DNA of 49,950 nt. Source: Purshia tridentata (taxonomy: Eukaryota; Streptophyta; Magnoliopsida; Rosales; Rosaceae). Made by a program: the position numbers and the translations under genes. The notes under the pieces are model-generated. The model was not told the origin of the DNA. It did no database searches and saw only the letters and a program-made list of their open reading frames with translations. The stretch spans positions 1-49,950 of the forward strand of contig QANT01007818.1 in NCBI GenBank assembly GCA_003254885.1, written 5' to 3'. Each line of letters starts with the position of its first letter. Positions within the stretch are counted from its first letter, which is position 1. Below, one piece after another: positions 34,580 to 43,846 of this stretch.

Positions 34580-34587
34580 TATATATA
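34580..34587 (-). promoter_or_regulatory. Possible TATA box of the second polygalacturonase
   Basis: TATATATA 67 nt upstream of the start codon at 34513. The region is AT-rich, so the assignment is tentative. Confidence 0.4.
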
Positions 34588-35003
34588 AATATGTAGCTAT
34601 ATAGCTATAACGTCATCTAGATTCTAGATCATTATTCTGCATATTTTTGACCGACAGTACGTTTGTCTAATTAATATGCATCTGTATTTAACTTAAATGT
34701 TACTCTCATGTTGTCCTTCACTCAATGTGATCATCATCATATGTATGCTGGCCGTAGTACTGTTCGAGATCGATATCAGACTTATCAGTTGTGTAAATAT
34801 GTACGGAATCATTCATTTAATTACGAATAATTCACATGATTGTAATCGATGCATCACGTTTTCATTGTCTACGTACGTACGTATCTTCTTTGGCTGACAA
34901 ATCTTAATTGTCACGTGCACCGATCCCAATATGCCACCTCCATCAGTACGTACGTGTATGTGAGCCGGCCTACATTCAATTTATGTATCCACATATATAT
35001 ATA
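34588..35003. other. Upstream flank of the second polygalacturonase
   Basis: AT-rich non-coding DNA with repeated TACGTACGTACG motifs near 34870-34885 and 34948-34956. No gene is recognised. Confidence 0.3.
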
Positions 35004-35388
35004 CAGGGAGGCTACAATGTGAGAATCCTCCAAATTTCTAGTTTGTGGGATCCTCTTATGGGGCCCACACGAGTTGTTTTGTATCGATCTGAACCGTTAT
35101 TTTTTACATCTCTATTAATAGATCATCCTTGCAAAAAATTAACCAAATCGAAAATCATTTGCCTATTTAATTTTGACCAAACTAAAAAATATTTGGTTCG
35201 TCCATGTGTTTGGTCAAAGTTAAATAAGCAAATGGTTTCCGATTTGGCTAATTTTTTGCAAAGATGATCTATTAATGGAGATGTAAAAAATGAACGGTTC
35301 GGATTGATACAAAATAACTCGTGTGAGCCCCACAAGGGGGATCTCACAAACTAAAAATTTGTGGGATTCCCATAGTGTAGCCTCCCTG
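35004..35388. mobile_element. 385-bp fold-back MITE
   Basis: The element starts CAGGGAGGCTACAATGTGAG and the reverse complement of its right end starts CAGGGAGGCTACACTATGGG. The arms stay similar almost to the centre (about 180 bp each), so a transcript would fold into a long hairpin. It lies within TATATATATA on both sides, consistent with a TA-containing target duplication whose exact length cannot be resolved. Open frames on both strands here are just the two arms. Confidence 0.8.
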
Positions 35389-35400
35389 TATATATATATA

Positions 35401-36315
35401 GGGTTAATTACATAAAAATCAATAAAATAATTTCTAATTCCATAATGGTCAATATATTATCTAAATAATGGGTACTGACTAAAATGTAATAAAATAAAAA
35501 TAAAGAGTAACAACTAGACTTAAAACATAGGTGTATTTACGTTTCTTGCCATTTTGCTTACATATTAGTGACATCATCAATGTCTCATAATTATAAAAAT
35601 TACAAAGAGGTCAATAATAACCACAAGCTGACACATGTCAAAATTAACATAATAAATTACCTAACATTTGTAAAATGATTTCAACTAAGAATATTTTAAA
35701 TGGATGTGAAGTACTAAGACATAACCTGTATTTTATGTAAAGTGTATAATTCGTATAACAAAAACAACTTGATAAAAATGTTAATGACAACATAACATAA
35801 TCAATTCAAGCACCTTTTAAAAAAATTATTGTCATCTATTTAGTCTTGAAATTTTTTTAATTAAAAATGAAGAAACATGATATTTTTGTTTTATATTGAT
35901 AATTTAGCCTTTAGATTAAAAATGCTTAATCTTAACCAATAGATAGAGCAATGTCATACACTTAATAAGTTTATTTATAATTTTATTTTAAATTATGTGA
36001 TCATATTTTGTTTATTCATATTCAAGTAATTTTCTAAAAAAGTAATAGAAGGGTAAAAAAGTAATGTTTTATTGATTTATTTGTAATTTTCTATTATTCA
36101 TATTCAAACAATTTTCTAAAAAATTAATAGAAGGGCAAAAAAGTATATTAATAAAATTAATATTTTAAAAGAAATTAGGTATTGGGTGGGCCATTGACTA
36201 AAATGTAATTTCTTAAAATATATCATTGACTATTATGAAATATGAAATTATGCATTGACCTATTTGTAATTTAGAAATGTTTTATTGATTTATTTGTAAT
36301 TTTCTATAATTTAAA
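35401..36315. mobile_element. Probable inverted-repeat element with internal duplications
   Basis: The left arm (AATTACATAAAAATCAATAA... CATAATGGTCAATATATTAT) matches the reverse complement of the right arm (AATTACAAATAAATCAATAA... CAAATAGGTCAATGCATAAT). Inside, TTTTATTGATTTATTTGTAA occurs twice (near 36067 and 36279) and a CAATTTTCTAAAAAA...AATAGAAGGG block also occurs twice. Ends are approximate and no target duplication was found. Confidence 0.45.
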
Positions 36316-36751
36316 AATATTAAAAGTGTTAAAAACAACACAATTTATTTCATTGGGCATTGAGGGTGTTGAGTCTCAATTTTCCGGCCCGTTGGTAGAA
36401 GCAATACCCAAAGTAATATCCGTTTTAGATATTGGGTATCACATTCTGGTGCCATTGGTGAACGTCTTACTGGCCTCTACTTCGAAGGACGGCCACATCT
36501 GATCCAAAGGCTGGTAGAGTCACCATTTTATTTGTACAATGTTTGGCTCTTAGTGTAAGGAGTTGATCTTTCTTACAAATTAATCACAATTTGATACGTG
36601 TTGACTTAGAAAGAGAACTAATCATTAAAAAAAGATAAATATGTGTAAAATTGTGAGTGGGTTTTAATGAAAAATGGCTCATTGGAGCATTTTCAATCCT
36701 TTCCCTATATTTTTCTCTAATTTGAGGATAACTTCTAGAAAAAAGTTAGAT
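36316..36751. other. Gene-free segment
   Basis: Short non-coding stretch between two repeat elements. No recognisable feature. Confidence 0.3.
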
Positions 36752-37765
36752 TTAGGTCACGTTTACTTACCTATAATCGGAATGAGGCATGTATCGGAAT
36801 GAGTAGTAATCAAAGTAAGCAGGAATTAGAGTGAACATGAATCGGAGTGAATATGAATCGGAATTAAGCATTCTCATTATAACAATGTTACACTTACCAC
36901 ATTTTTAAACATAATTTTATACCATCTTATGTGGTAATCTACATGGCATTCATATATTGGATACTAAAAAAATAAAAATAAAAATCCTAAAAATAAAGAA
37001 ATACCCTGCCAGTACAATAATGACACGTAAGATGGTATAACAAACATGGTATAAAAATATGGTAAAAATAGCATTATTGATTCTCATTAACGTATTTACT
37101 AACGGTTAGAAATTGGAATAAAAATAAAGTTGATTTACATAAATATGTTTTGCTAACTAGTAGGAGTCGAAATCAAAATGAGTTTGATTACTAAAATGCC
37201 CTTATACAACATCCATTATATTTACGTTAACTATTTAATAATCATAATTTTTTTAAATAATGAATATTCATTGTACTAAAAATAAATTTCACCTCAATAT
37301 TTTGCAAACAATTAATTTTTATACTTTATATTATAATTTATAATAATTTTTAAATATTGATGTGATATTGAGATAGGATTTATTTTTAATGTGATATTGT
37401 GTCACTGATTTTTTGCAATTAATATATATAATTAAGTTGCAAATTTAAAATTTCACTTTAATTATATTTGTAATATAAAGGTATTTTTGGATTTTCATTA
37501 AAAGTGTGGGGGCATTTTGGACAAGAAAAGTTTCTTTCCCTTTCCCCCTCCCCCAATCCGAACCCCCCTAAGGAGTGGTAATCCCCCAAAATCAGGAATG
37601 GCACTCCTAATTTTGGTGGGCCCCACAATTTTTTTTTTCCCCTTTCTCAAGTTTAGTAAATATGAGAATGGTAATGAGAATCATTTTCAAATGCAAGTAA
37701 ACACATGAATAGGAATGATTCCCATTGTTGTTATTCTCATTGCTAATAAGTAAACATGCTATTTT
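36752..37765. mobile_element. ~1-kb element with GTTTACTTA termini, interrupted by a nested MITE
   Basis: The left end ...CACGTTTACTTACCTATAAT is mirrored by the right end, whose reverse complement reads AGCATGTTTACTTATTAGCA. Both subterminal regions contain many GGAATGAG / GAATCATT motifs. A different 200-bp element sits inside the left part (36880-37079). No convincing target duplication for the outer element was found, so the ends are approximate. Confidence 0.45.
36880..37079. mobile_element. Nested 200-bp MITE with 10-bp target duplication
   Basis: ATTCTCATTA occurs directly on both sides (36870-36879 and 37080-37089). The inner ends are inverted repeats (AATGTTACACTTACCACATT against AATGCTATTTTTACCATATT, continuing with ATACCATCTTA[TC]GTG). 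A 9-10-bp duplication points to a Mutator-like family. It was inserted into the older surrounding element. Confidence 0.65.
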
Positions 37766-40700
37766 AAAGAAGAGCTCTCAAATTATAAAGTTGAAAATCG
37801 ATCTTATTTTTGTTTAGGTTTCTAGCATAAAATTTGATTATTGGAGGTTTGGGGAGGGTTTGAAGAGCCTTATCGATTCAACTTGATTTGGGAAAAATTT
37901 TAAGAAAATCTCAAATTTGAAGAAATTTTAGGGAATGATGGGAGTTGTATGTTTTATATCATTTTCTCCCCAATTTGAATTTAGAAAGAATTTTCGAGAA
38001 GGGTCGGTGAAGTTTAAAGAAAAGGTATGACAAAAACATATTTGAAATTTTGGACCTTCCAAACTACAAAGCATGGGAATCAGATTCATTTTCTAGGGAT
38101 CTTTCCAATGTACTTTCGGCCATAAATGTGAAAAAAGAAGGATACCTTATCACCCTTCTTCATCCTTCTTCATATCATCTTATGTTGAGGATTATCTTCT
38201 TAAATTTGCCTTAGCTTTTTCTCCACCTAAAAAGCTGCCTACTGTTCTATAATGTATATATGATTAGTTCATTAAGCACCCTTTACATGCATGCTTGTTT
38301 GTTTGGCGTGTGTTAGATATGTTCAAATGCTAGTACATTATTCCAGTTGTGGCTCAAACTAAGCAATACATTAATTTATTGCCAAAAGAAATGGCTGGCA
38401 ATATCTTGTTTAAGATATCCTCTAATATTGTAGATTATCTATTAACTGAAATCATGTGTTTCCTATCCTTCATGTCATGCCTTGTCATTTTCTTTTTTTT
38501 AATTACAGGAAAGGGGAAGGGTTCGAATCCGAGTGTGTAAAGGGAAGCTTTTATCCTCGACTAACTAGACCAATTCCAATTCACGTCATGTCTTGTCATT
38601 AATCTCTCTATATAGCCACAATTAATTAGGGTTGATTGGTATGTTGGACTTTACCCTCACTTAAACTGATTGTCTGGTCCAACATGAAACTCTCATTTTT
38701 ACCTACAAATTTTTTTCCTCATCTTCAAACCTTTCTTTTTTCCTTTTCTCCTTATTATCTCAATCTCTCCCCCCACCCCCCAAATTTCTCTTAATTTTTC
38801 CATTAATTTCTATGCACTATGGGGTAGACAAGTATTATGTTGATCAATTACGGTAATGTATACAGTGTTGGCAAAACTTCTCAATTACGGCAATCAAAAC
38901 GAGTTCAGATCCTCTACTGTTATTTTTAATTGGTGTTTAATTATTTTGTAATTATGTATAATATTATGTGATTTCAGACTTCTATTTAATTATCTTTCCA
39001 ATATAAATTTCAAAAACAAAACTATAAGCCCAAAATGCATGTTGTTTTAAACTCCTAAACGATATATAGTTTTTAAATATAAGCACAATGTCATTAGCAA
39101 AAGAAAAATAGCAAATTGTCAAATTTCATTAGGAAGAATTAAGGGTTAAGAAAGAGAGGATATTTGAATTTGAGTGCACTATTCATATTGCACTCAATCT
39201 TTGTTCAATTAGTTCTTTAAGAAAGAAGAAGATCAAATAAGAAATTGAGGGCAGACATTCCTTCTGTTTTGATCTCTCTTTCTCAGAACAGATTGGATGG
39301 GAAAGTGTTATAAGTTGCATGCATATATATATATATATATATATATATTTGATTTGATAAGACCCTAAATTCCCTAATAGAGTAAACCATTGGGAGAAGT
39401 CCAATTTCGAATAATCAGTCAAATATATTACATGCACAAGATCTTCAACTTTCTCAGTCAATCAAACTTTAGGATCAGGTCTCATCTTAATCTTCCACCT
39501 ATATATGCTTGACAAAATATGACATAGAGATGATCACTAGCAATTAAATACTATTTATCCCTTTTTTTTCAGTTAATTTGGTTTAGGCTATTATTATTAA
39601 ATATGAGAATCACCGAACTGATCACTGCGTGCCCCTTAAGAGCATCTATGATCTAACATCAGCACAATTCCAAGTCGAGCAGCTGAAGAATACAGAAGCA
39701 AAATAGACAAGAAAAGCATTCCCGGCCACCAAAGTTGCAAATAAATACAGATATTTTGTTTTGTTTATTTTCAGAATATATATACATATATAGTAATTCG
39801 TTAGATAATCTAATATGTTCAATACTCTCGATTAAATTTGTGATCCAAATTCATCATTTTGTGATATAACACGTTTTGACGCTAGACTGTCGAAAAAAAG
39901 CCCTTTATATATAGATATACAAAAACGTTTTAGAATTAATTTATAATAAGATAACTTATTACACAATATAATTTTATAATTCGAATTATTTAATTTTTAA
40001 TTTCTCATTGATATGTAACATTAGCTCCACAGAAAAGCTAGCGTAGGCACTCCAAAAGAAGAATCCCCACCACATCCACGCAACCTATTTGCCCCTCCCA
40101 TTTTTACTCATCCCAAAATGTCCTTTCCTTTATGCTGTTTTTCTCTTCTCTCAAGCCATTAATTAATTAATGATTAATTATGATATTAACTTCAAGTCTT
40201 CAACAAACCCAAATACTCACAGTGCTTAATTACCTTTCCACTTCATCCCTTTATCTAATGCCTCTAAAAAGCAGAAAAGAACAAGTTTGTGATGTAAAAA
40301 AGTGCAACTTCCAGTCGAGCAAAACCTTTATCTTGAATACTTCAAGTATTCAGACTGCGTATTTCGTCCAGATTCATGTTCACGTCAGTCCAAGGACCAT
40401 CTGACTCACTTCTTTCGACACCTTTTTTATCTCTAAGATTTTACTGCATAGTCTATTTTTTCACTAATATAGAAGTAGTTTTCCTCTACTCATTTTTTAA
40501 TACTGTAAGTTGATAAAATCTTACAATTGCTTAATATAGTATCCGAGTTTCGATTTTCAAAGATTTAAGCTCAAAAGTTTCAACTTTTGTCTTCTGTTTA
40601 TTTGTTGCTTTGTCCTCCTTTACAAACTAGTGATTATGTGACATCTACAACAATAAATTTTTATAGCAACAGTTGCAATTGTTAATATTTGTGGATCAAA

Positions 40701-40800
40701 TACAATTATCTCATATAAAAAAAGTTATTCAACAATCTATAATATAGAAGTTGGGATCCATGCTAATCATATGTAAAACTTAAGTAAAAGTAAAAAATTT
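37766..40800. other. Gene-free AT-rich region
   Basis: About 3 kb without a supported gene. It contains an (AT)13 microsatellite at 39323-39349. Open stretches here are short and low in complexity. A GGTTCGAATCC near 38519 looks like a tRNA T-arm, but no tRNA fold surrounds it. Confidence 0.35.
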
Positions 40801-40810
40801 CTATTAATAA

Positions 40811-41035
40811 AAAGCACTCGACAATTTTTACCAAGCACTCGATGATTCTTGCCAAGCGCTCGACAGTTGCTTGCATTTACAACCTCATCTCTGCACCTAC
40901 AACCTGCATTTATAACCTAAAGATGCATATAAAACTTAAAATATATCATCTACAACCTAAAAAGCTACAAGATGCGTATGCATCTGCATTCACCAAGCTC
41001 TTGGCAAGAATATTGAGCACTCGGTAGCTTGTTTT
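40811..41035. repeat. Short direct and inverted repeats of GCACTCGA-type motif
   Basis: AAGCACTCGACAATTTTTACC, AAGCACTCGATGATTCTTGCC and AAGCGCTCGACAG follow one another at 22-24-bp spacing (given here as separate units). GGCAAGAATATTGAGCACTCGG then appears about 150 bp later as a partial inverted/direct mix. The middle carries repeated ACAACCT motifs. Possibly a decayed element. Confidence 0.4.
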
Positions 41036-41434
41036 TAGCGTCCAAGCCCGCACGCACGAATAAATTAGACTTTAGCTTAATTTTTATTTGGCTGAATTTC
41101 TACTTAAATTTTTTTCAAAAACTAGATTTGAGAGTACTTTATTATTTAAAATAAACCTCACACTTGAATAGATTCATTTAGTAGTTAAGTTGAAAACAAT
41201 ATCAATACTTAGTAAGTAAATAGTGAGCCTAGGGAGCCCACCCTCCGTTTCCAACAAAACTACCAGAGTTTTTTTGTTTTTTTCCCTGTACAACACAGGA
41301 TTGCTGGCATGAATAATTACCTAAATTTGCAGCAATCGCGTAAACTGGGAAAAGAAAATACCATTATCACAACTTTTTCTCAGCATGTGAGCTTCAGCAT
41401 AACGCGCAAGACTGCTTTTTTACAATCATATTCA

Positions 41435-41755
41435 GACAAAAAATTGTGGATTCCAAGTAGTCTGAGTGTTAAGGAGCATCTTTTCATTGAAGAAAAGGAA
41501 TAATTGGAAACCATAGCCAATAATAGGCTTCACTAACTGCTTCCTTCTTGAAACATTTTTAACAAATTGCTGACAGAATAGACAAAAAATTGTGGATTCC
41601 AAGTAGTCTGAGTGGTATTATGTTCTCACTACACCCCACTAGAATGTTAAGGAGCATCTTTTCATTGAAGAAAAGGAATAATTGGAAGCCATAGCCAATA
41701 ATAGGCTTCACTAACTGCTTTCTTCTTGAAACATTTTTAACAAATTGCTGACAGA
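41435..41755. repeat. Tandem duplication (146 bp and ~175 bp units) upstream of the DUF761 gene
   Basis: The unit starting GACAAAAAATTGTGGATTCC at 41435 repeats at 41581 with very few changes. The second copy has about 32 extra bases (near 41613-41645) between GAGTG and GTTAAGG that the first copy lacks. It ends about 40 bp before the TATA box of the downstream gene. Confidence 0.8.
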
Positions 41756-41795
41756 AAAACATTCTGGATTTGGGGAAATTGAGTAAAGGAAAGGC

Positions 41796-41803
41796 TATAA
41801 ATG
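41796..41803 (+). promoter_or_regulatory. TATA box of the DUF761 gene
   Basis: TATAAATG about 250 bp upstream of the chosen start codon, followed by a CT-rich leader (41880-42052) typical of plant 5' UTRs. It overlaps the upstream in-frame ATG at 41801, which argues against that ATG being the start. Confidence 0.6.
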
Positions 41804-42052
41804 TCAATTGGAAAGAAAGGTTTAAAGCAAACGATTGAAAATTTATCTCACACCTCTCAAAAACTTTCTTGTCCACTGCCTCCTCTACTTTCCTCTCTCT
41901 CTCTCTCCCCCCACTTTTTCTTAACCCTTAAGTCTTCTTTACCTCCTCCTTCTCCTTCTTCTTCTTCTTCCTCTTCCTCTTCTTCCTCAATTCTGGTAAG
42001 CCAAAGAACATTGAAGCAAGGTTTTCTTTTTTTTTTCTCTCTCTCTCTCTCT

Positions 42053-43846
42053 ATGTGTTCTTCAATGGCAGAAACAGAAACAGAAACAGAGTCCTACCCC
42101 AAACACCAAAAGTTGGCCTCAGAACTACAAAACCATGCAAACCCAAGTAAGTATTACAATCATTTTCTTTACAAAATTGCTCTAGTTGTAGTTTTCTTCG
42201 TTATTCTCCCACTTTTTCCATCACAAGCTCCTGAATTCTTCAACCAAACTGTGGTCACCAGAAGCTGGGAGCTTCTGCATCTCCTCCTTGTTGGCATAGC
42301 AGTCTCTTATGGCCTGTTTAGCCAAAGAAATGACAAAACAGAGAAAGAGAACAACAACGCAAAATTCGATAATGCTCATTCCTATGTGTCCAGATTTCTT
42401 CAGGTGTCCTCAGTTTTTGATGATGAGGCCGAAATCTCATCTGGGTCTGACGAGAACAACAAGGTCCAGGCATGGAGTAGTCAGTATTATAGGAATGAAC
42501 CAGTGGTGGTTGTGGCTCAAGAACACTCTGCTCTTGATGAACAGAGAGGCACCAGTTCAAGAATTGGTGAAAAGCCTTTGCTTTTGCCTGTTAGGAGCTT
42601 GAAACAACGCGTACCTGACCATGATAATACAGAGTCTGTTAATGAATCTAGTGTCAATTCTGGTTCTCTGAGTAGGTCTAACTCGAGGTCTGGTTCGAGA
42701 AGGTTTTCGAGCAAAGGGAGTAAGGGTAGAGGTGTTGATGGATTTGGGGGTTTAGATCATGAGGAATTGGAGGAGAAGTTGAAGGAAAGTGTTGTGCTTC
42801 CTTCGCCAATTCCATGGCGATCAAGATCAGGAAGGATGATGATGGATGTGAAGGAAGAAGTGGATAATAGTCCAACCATGTGCAATCTTCCTACTCCTAC
42901 TCCTCCTCCAATGGAGGAATCTGAGTTTAACCGCCTTGATCCTCGGGCTTCTAAGCCTCCAAGTTCTCGTTCTTCTCGGTCCAATTCTATGTCTTCGTCC
43001 CCAAAGTTGTCTCCTTCGCCTTCACTTTCTTCCCCGAAGAAGGTATCTCCTTCGCCTTCATTGGCGGGGGAGTCTCAAGCACTAGCCAAGAGTGCGGAGG
43101 ATTCGGGGAGGAAGAAGAGCTTTTACAAGTCTTGTCCTCCCCCGCCTCCACCTCCCCCGCCAATGTATTTTAAAGCATCATCAATGAGGCCAAACAATGG
43201 CGGGGTTTCGTATGAGAAGGATTTTACGCCAAGCTTCAATAGTGAAGCAAAGGAAATGAAAAGGGTCAATGGGGAATATTTGGTGAGCAGAGTCAATTCA
43301 GGGGGTGCTGAATCCAAGCGTAGAAGTAATTTTGATGACTTGTCAATGGCGAAGTCAGTGAGAACAACAAGAGCTGGTGAAAATGTAGGAGGGGCTAATT
43401 GGGTGAATGGGAAGGTGGAGAAAAGCTCTAAGGAAGTTGAAGCAACTTTGGTGGAGAAAACAGGAAGAAAGAGGGTGGAGTTTGATGAAACTTCTTTCTG
43501 CATCCCCAACATGCCAAACTCAGCTTTCGGCAAATTTTCTGATGATCAAGAGAAGGAAGATCTTTTCGACAAGGTGGTTTTGGATTCGGATGAAGAAACA
43601 GAAAGTGAGGATGATGACAATAACATTGGAGGAGGTTTCATCCAAAAAGACATAGTGGAGAGCCCAAAGCCAAGTCCAAGGCATTATGAACCTGCTGCTG
43701 CTTCTGGGAGTGTGAATGATGGAGGGCCTGATGTGGATAAGAAGGCTGATGAGTTCATAGCCAAGTTCAGGGAGCAGATTAGGCTTCAGAGAATAGATTC
43801 TATCAAGAGATCAAGTGCTCAAATTAGTAGAAACATGTCAAGGTAA
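42053..43846 (+). CDS. DUF761 family protein, membrane-anchored, Ser/Pro-rich, single exon
   Basis: An uncharacterised plant family; I do not assign a function. The 597-residue frame has two hydrophobic N-terminal segments (about 39-56 and 74-89), as in DUF4408/DUF761 proteins. A long disordered region follows, rich in Ser, Arg and Pro, with a nine-proline run before MYFK that resembles formin FH1 or extensin-like sequence, then an acidic stretch (DSDEETESEDDD). The end is the conserved C-terminal DUF761 block: ADEFIAKFREQIRLQRIDSI within residues 562-597. The start at 42053 is chosen because the TATA box lies at 41796 and the upstream in-frame sequence is a poly-Ser/CT-rich artefact; the ATG at 42065 is equally plausible. 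No intron is needed. Related genes are often annotated as hydroxyproline-rich glycoprotein family proteins. Confidence 0.88.
   Translation: MCSSMAETETETESYPKHQKLASELQNHANPSKYYNHFLYKIALVVVFFVILPLFPSQAPEFFNQTVVTRSWELLHLLLVGIAVSYGLFSQRNDKTEKENNNAKFDNAHSYVSRFLQVSSVFDDEAEISSGSDENNKVQAWSSQYYRNEPVVVVAQEHSALDEQRGTSSRIGEKPLLLPVRSLKQRVPDHDNTESVNESSVNSGSLSRSNSRSGSRRFSSKGSKGRGVDGFGGLDHEELEEKLKESVVLPSPIPWRSRSGRMMMDVKEEVDNSPTMCNLPTPTPPPMEESEFNRLDPRASKPPSSRSSRSNSMSSSPKLSPSPSLSSPKKVSPSPSLAGESQALAKSAEDSGRKKSFYKSCPPPPPPPPPMYFKASSMRPNNGGVSYEKDFTPSFNSEAKEMKRVNGEYLVSRVNSGGAESKRRSNFDDLSMAKSVRTTRAGENVGGANWVNGKVEKSSKEVEATLVEKTGRKRVEFDETSFCIPNMPNSAFGKFSDDQEKEDLFDKVVLDSDEETESEDDDNNIGGGFIQKDIVESPKPSPRHYEPAAASGSVNDGGPDVDKKADEFIAKFREQIRLQRIDSIKRSSAQISRNMSR

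Noticed and set aside
34908..35347. Two open frames on opposite strands with similar proteins
   Set aside because: They are the two arms of the fold-back MITE at 35004-35388 read in opposite directions, not genes.
38500..38560. tRNA-like T-arm GGTTCGAATCC
   Set aside because: No D-arm, anticodon stem or acceptor stem can be paired around it; a decayed SINE B-box is possible but unsupported.
39183..39461. 92-codon minus-strand open frame
   Set aside because: Runs through an AT microsatellite giving IYIYIY repeats; no family resemblance.
41801..42052. N-terminal extension of the DUF761 protein from an ATG at 41801
   Set aside because: That ATG overlaps the TATA box, and the intervening 84 residues are translated CT-rich leader with a serine run.
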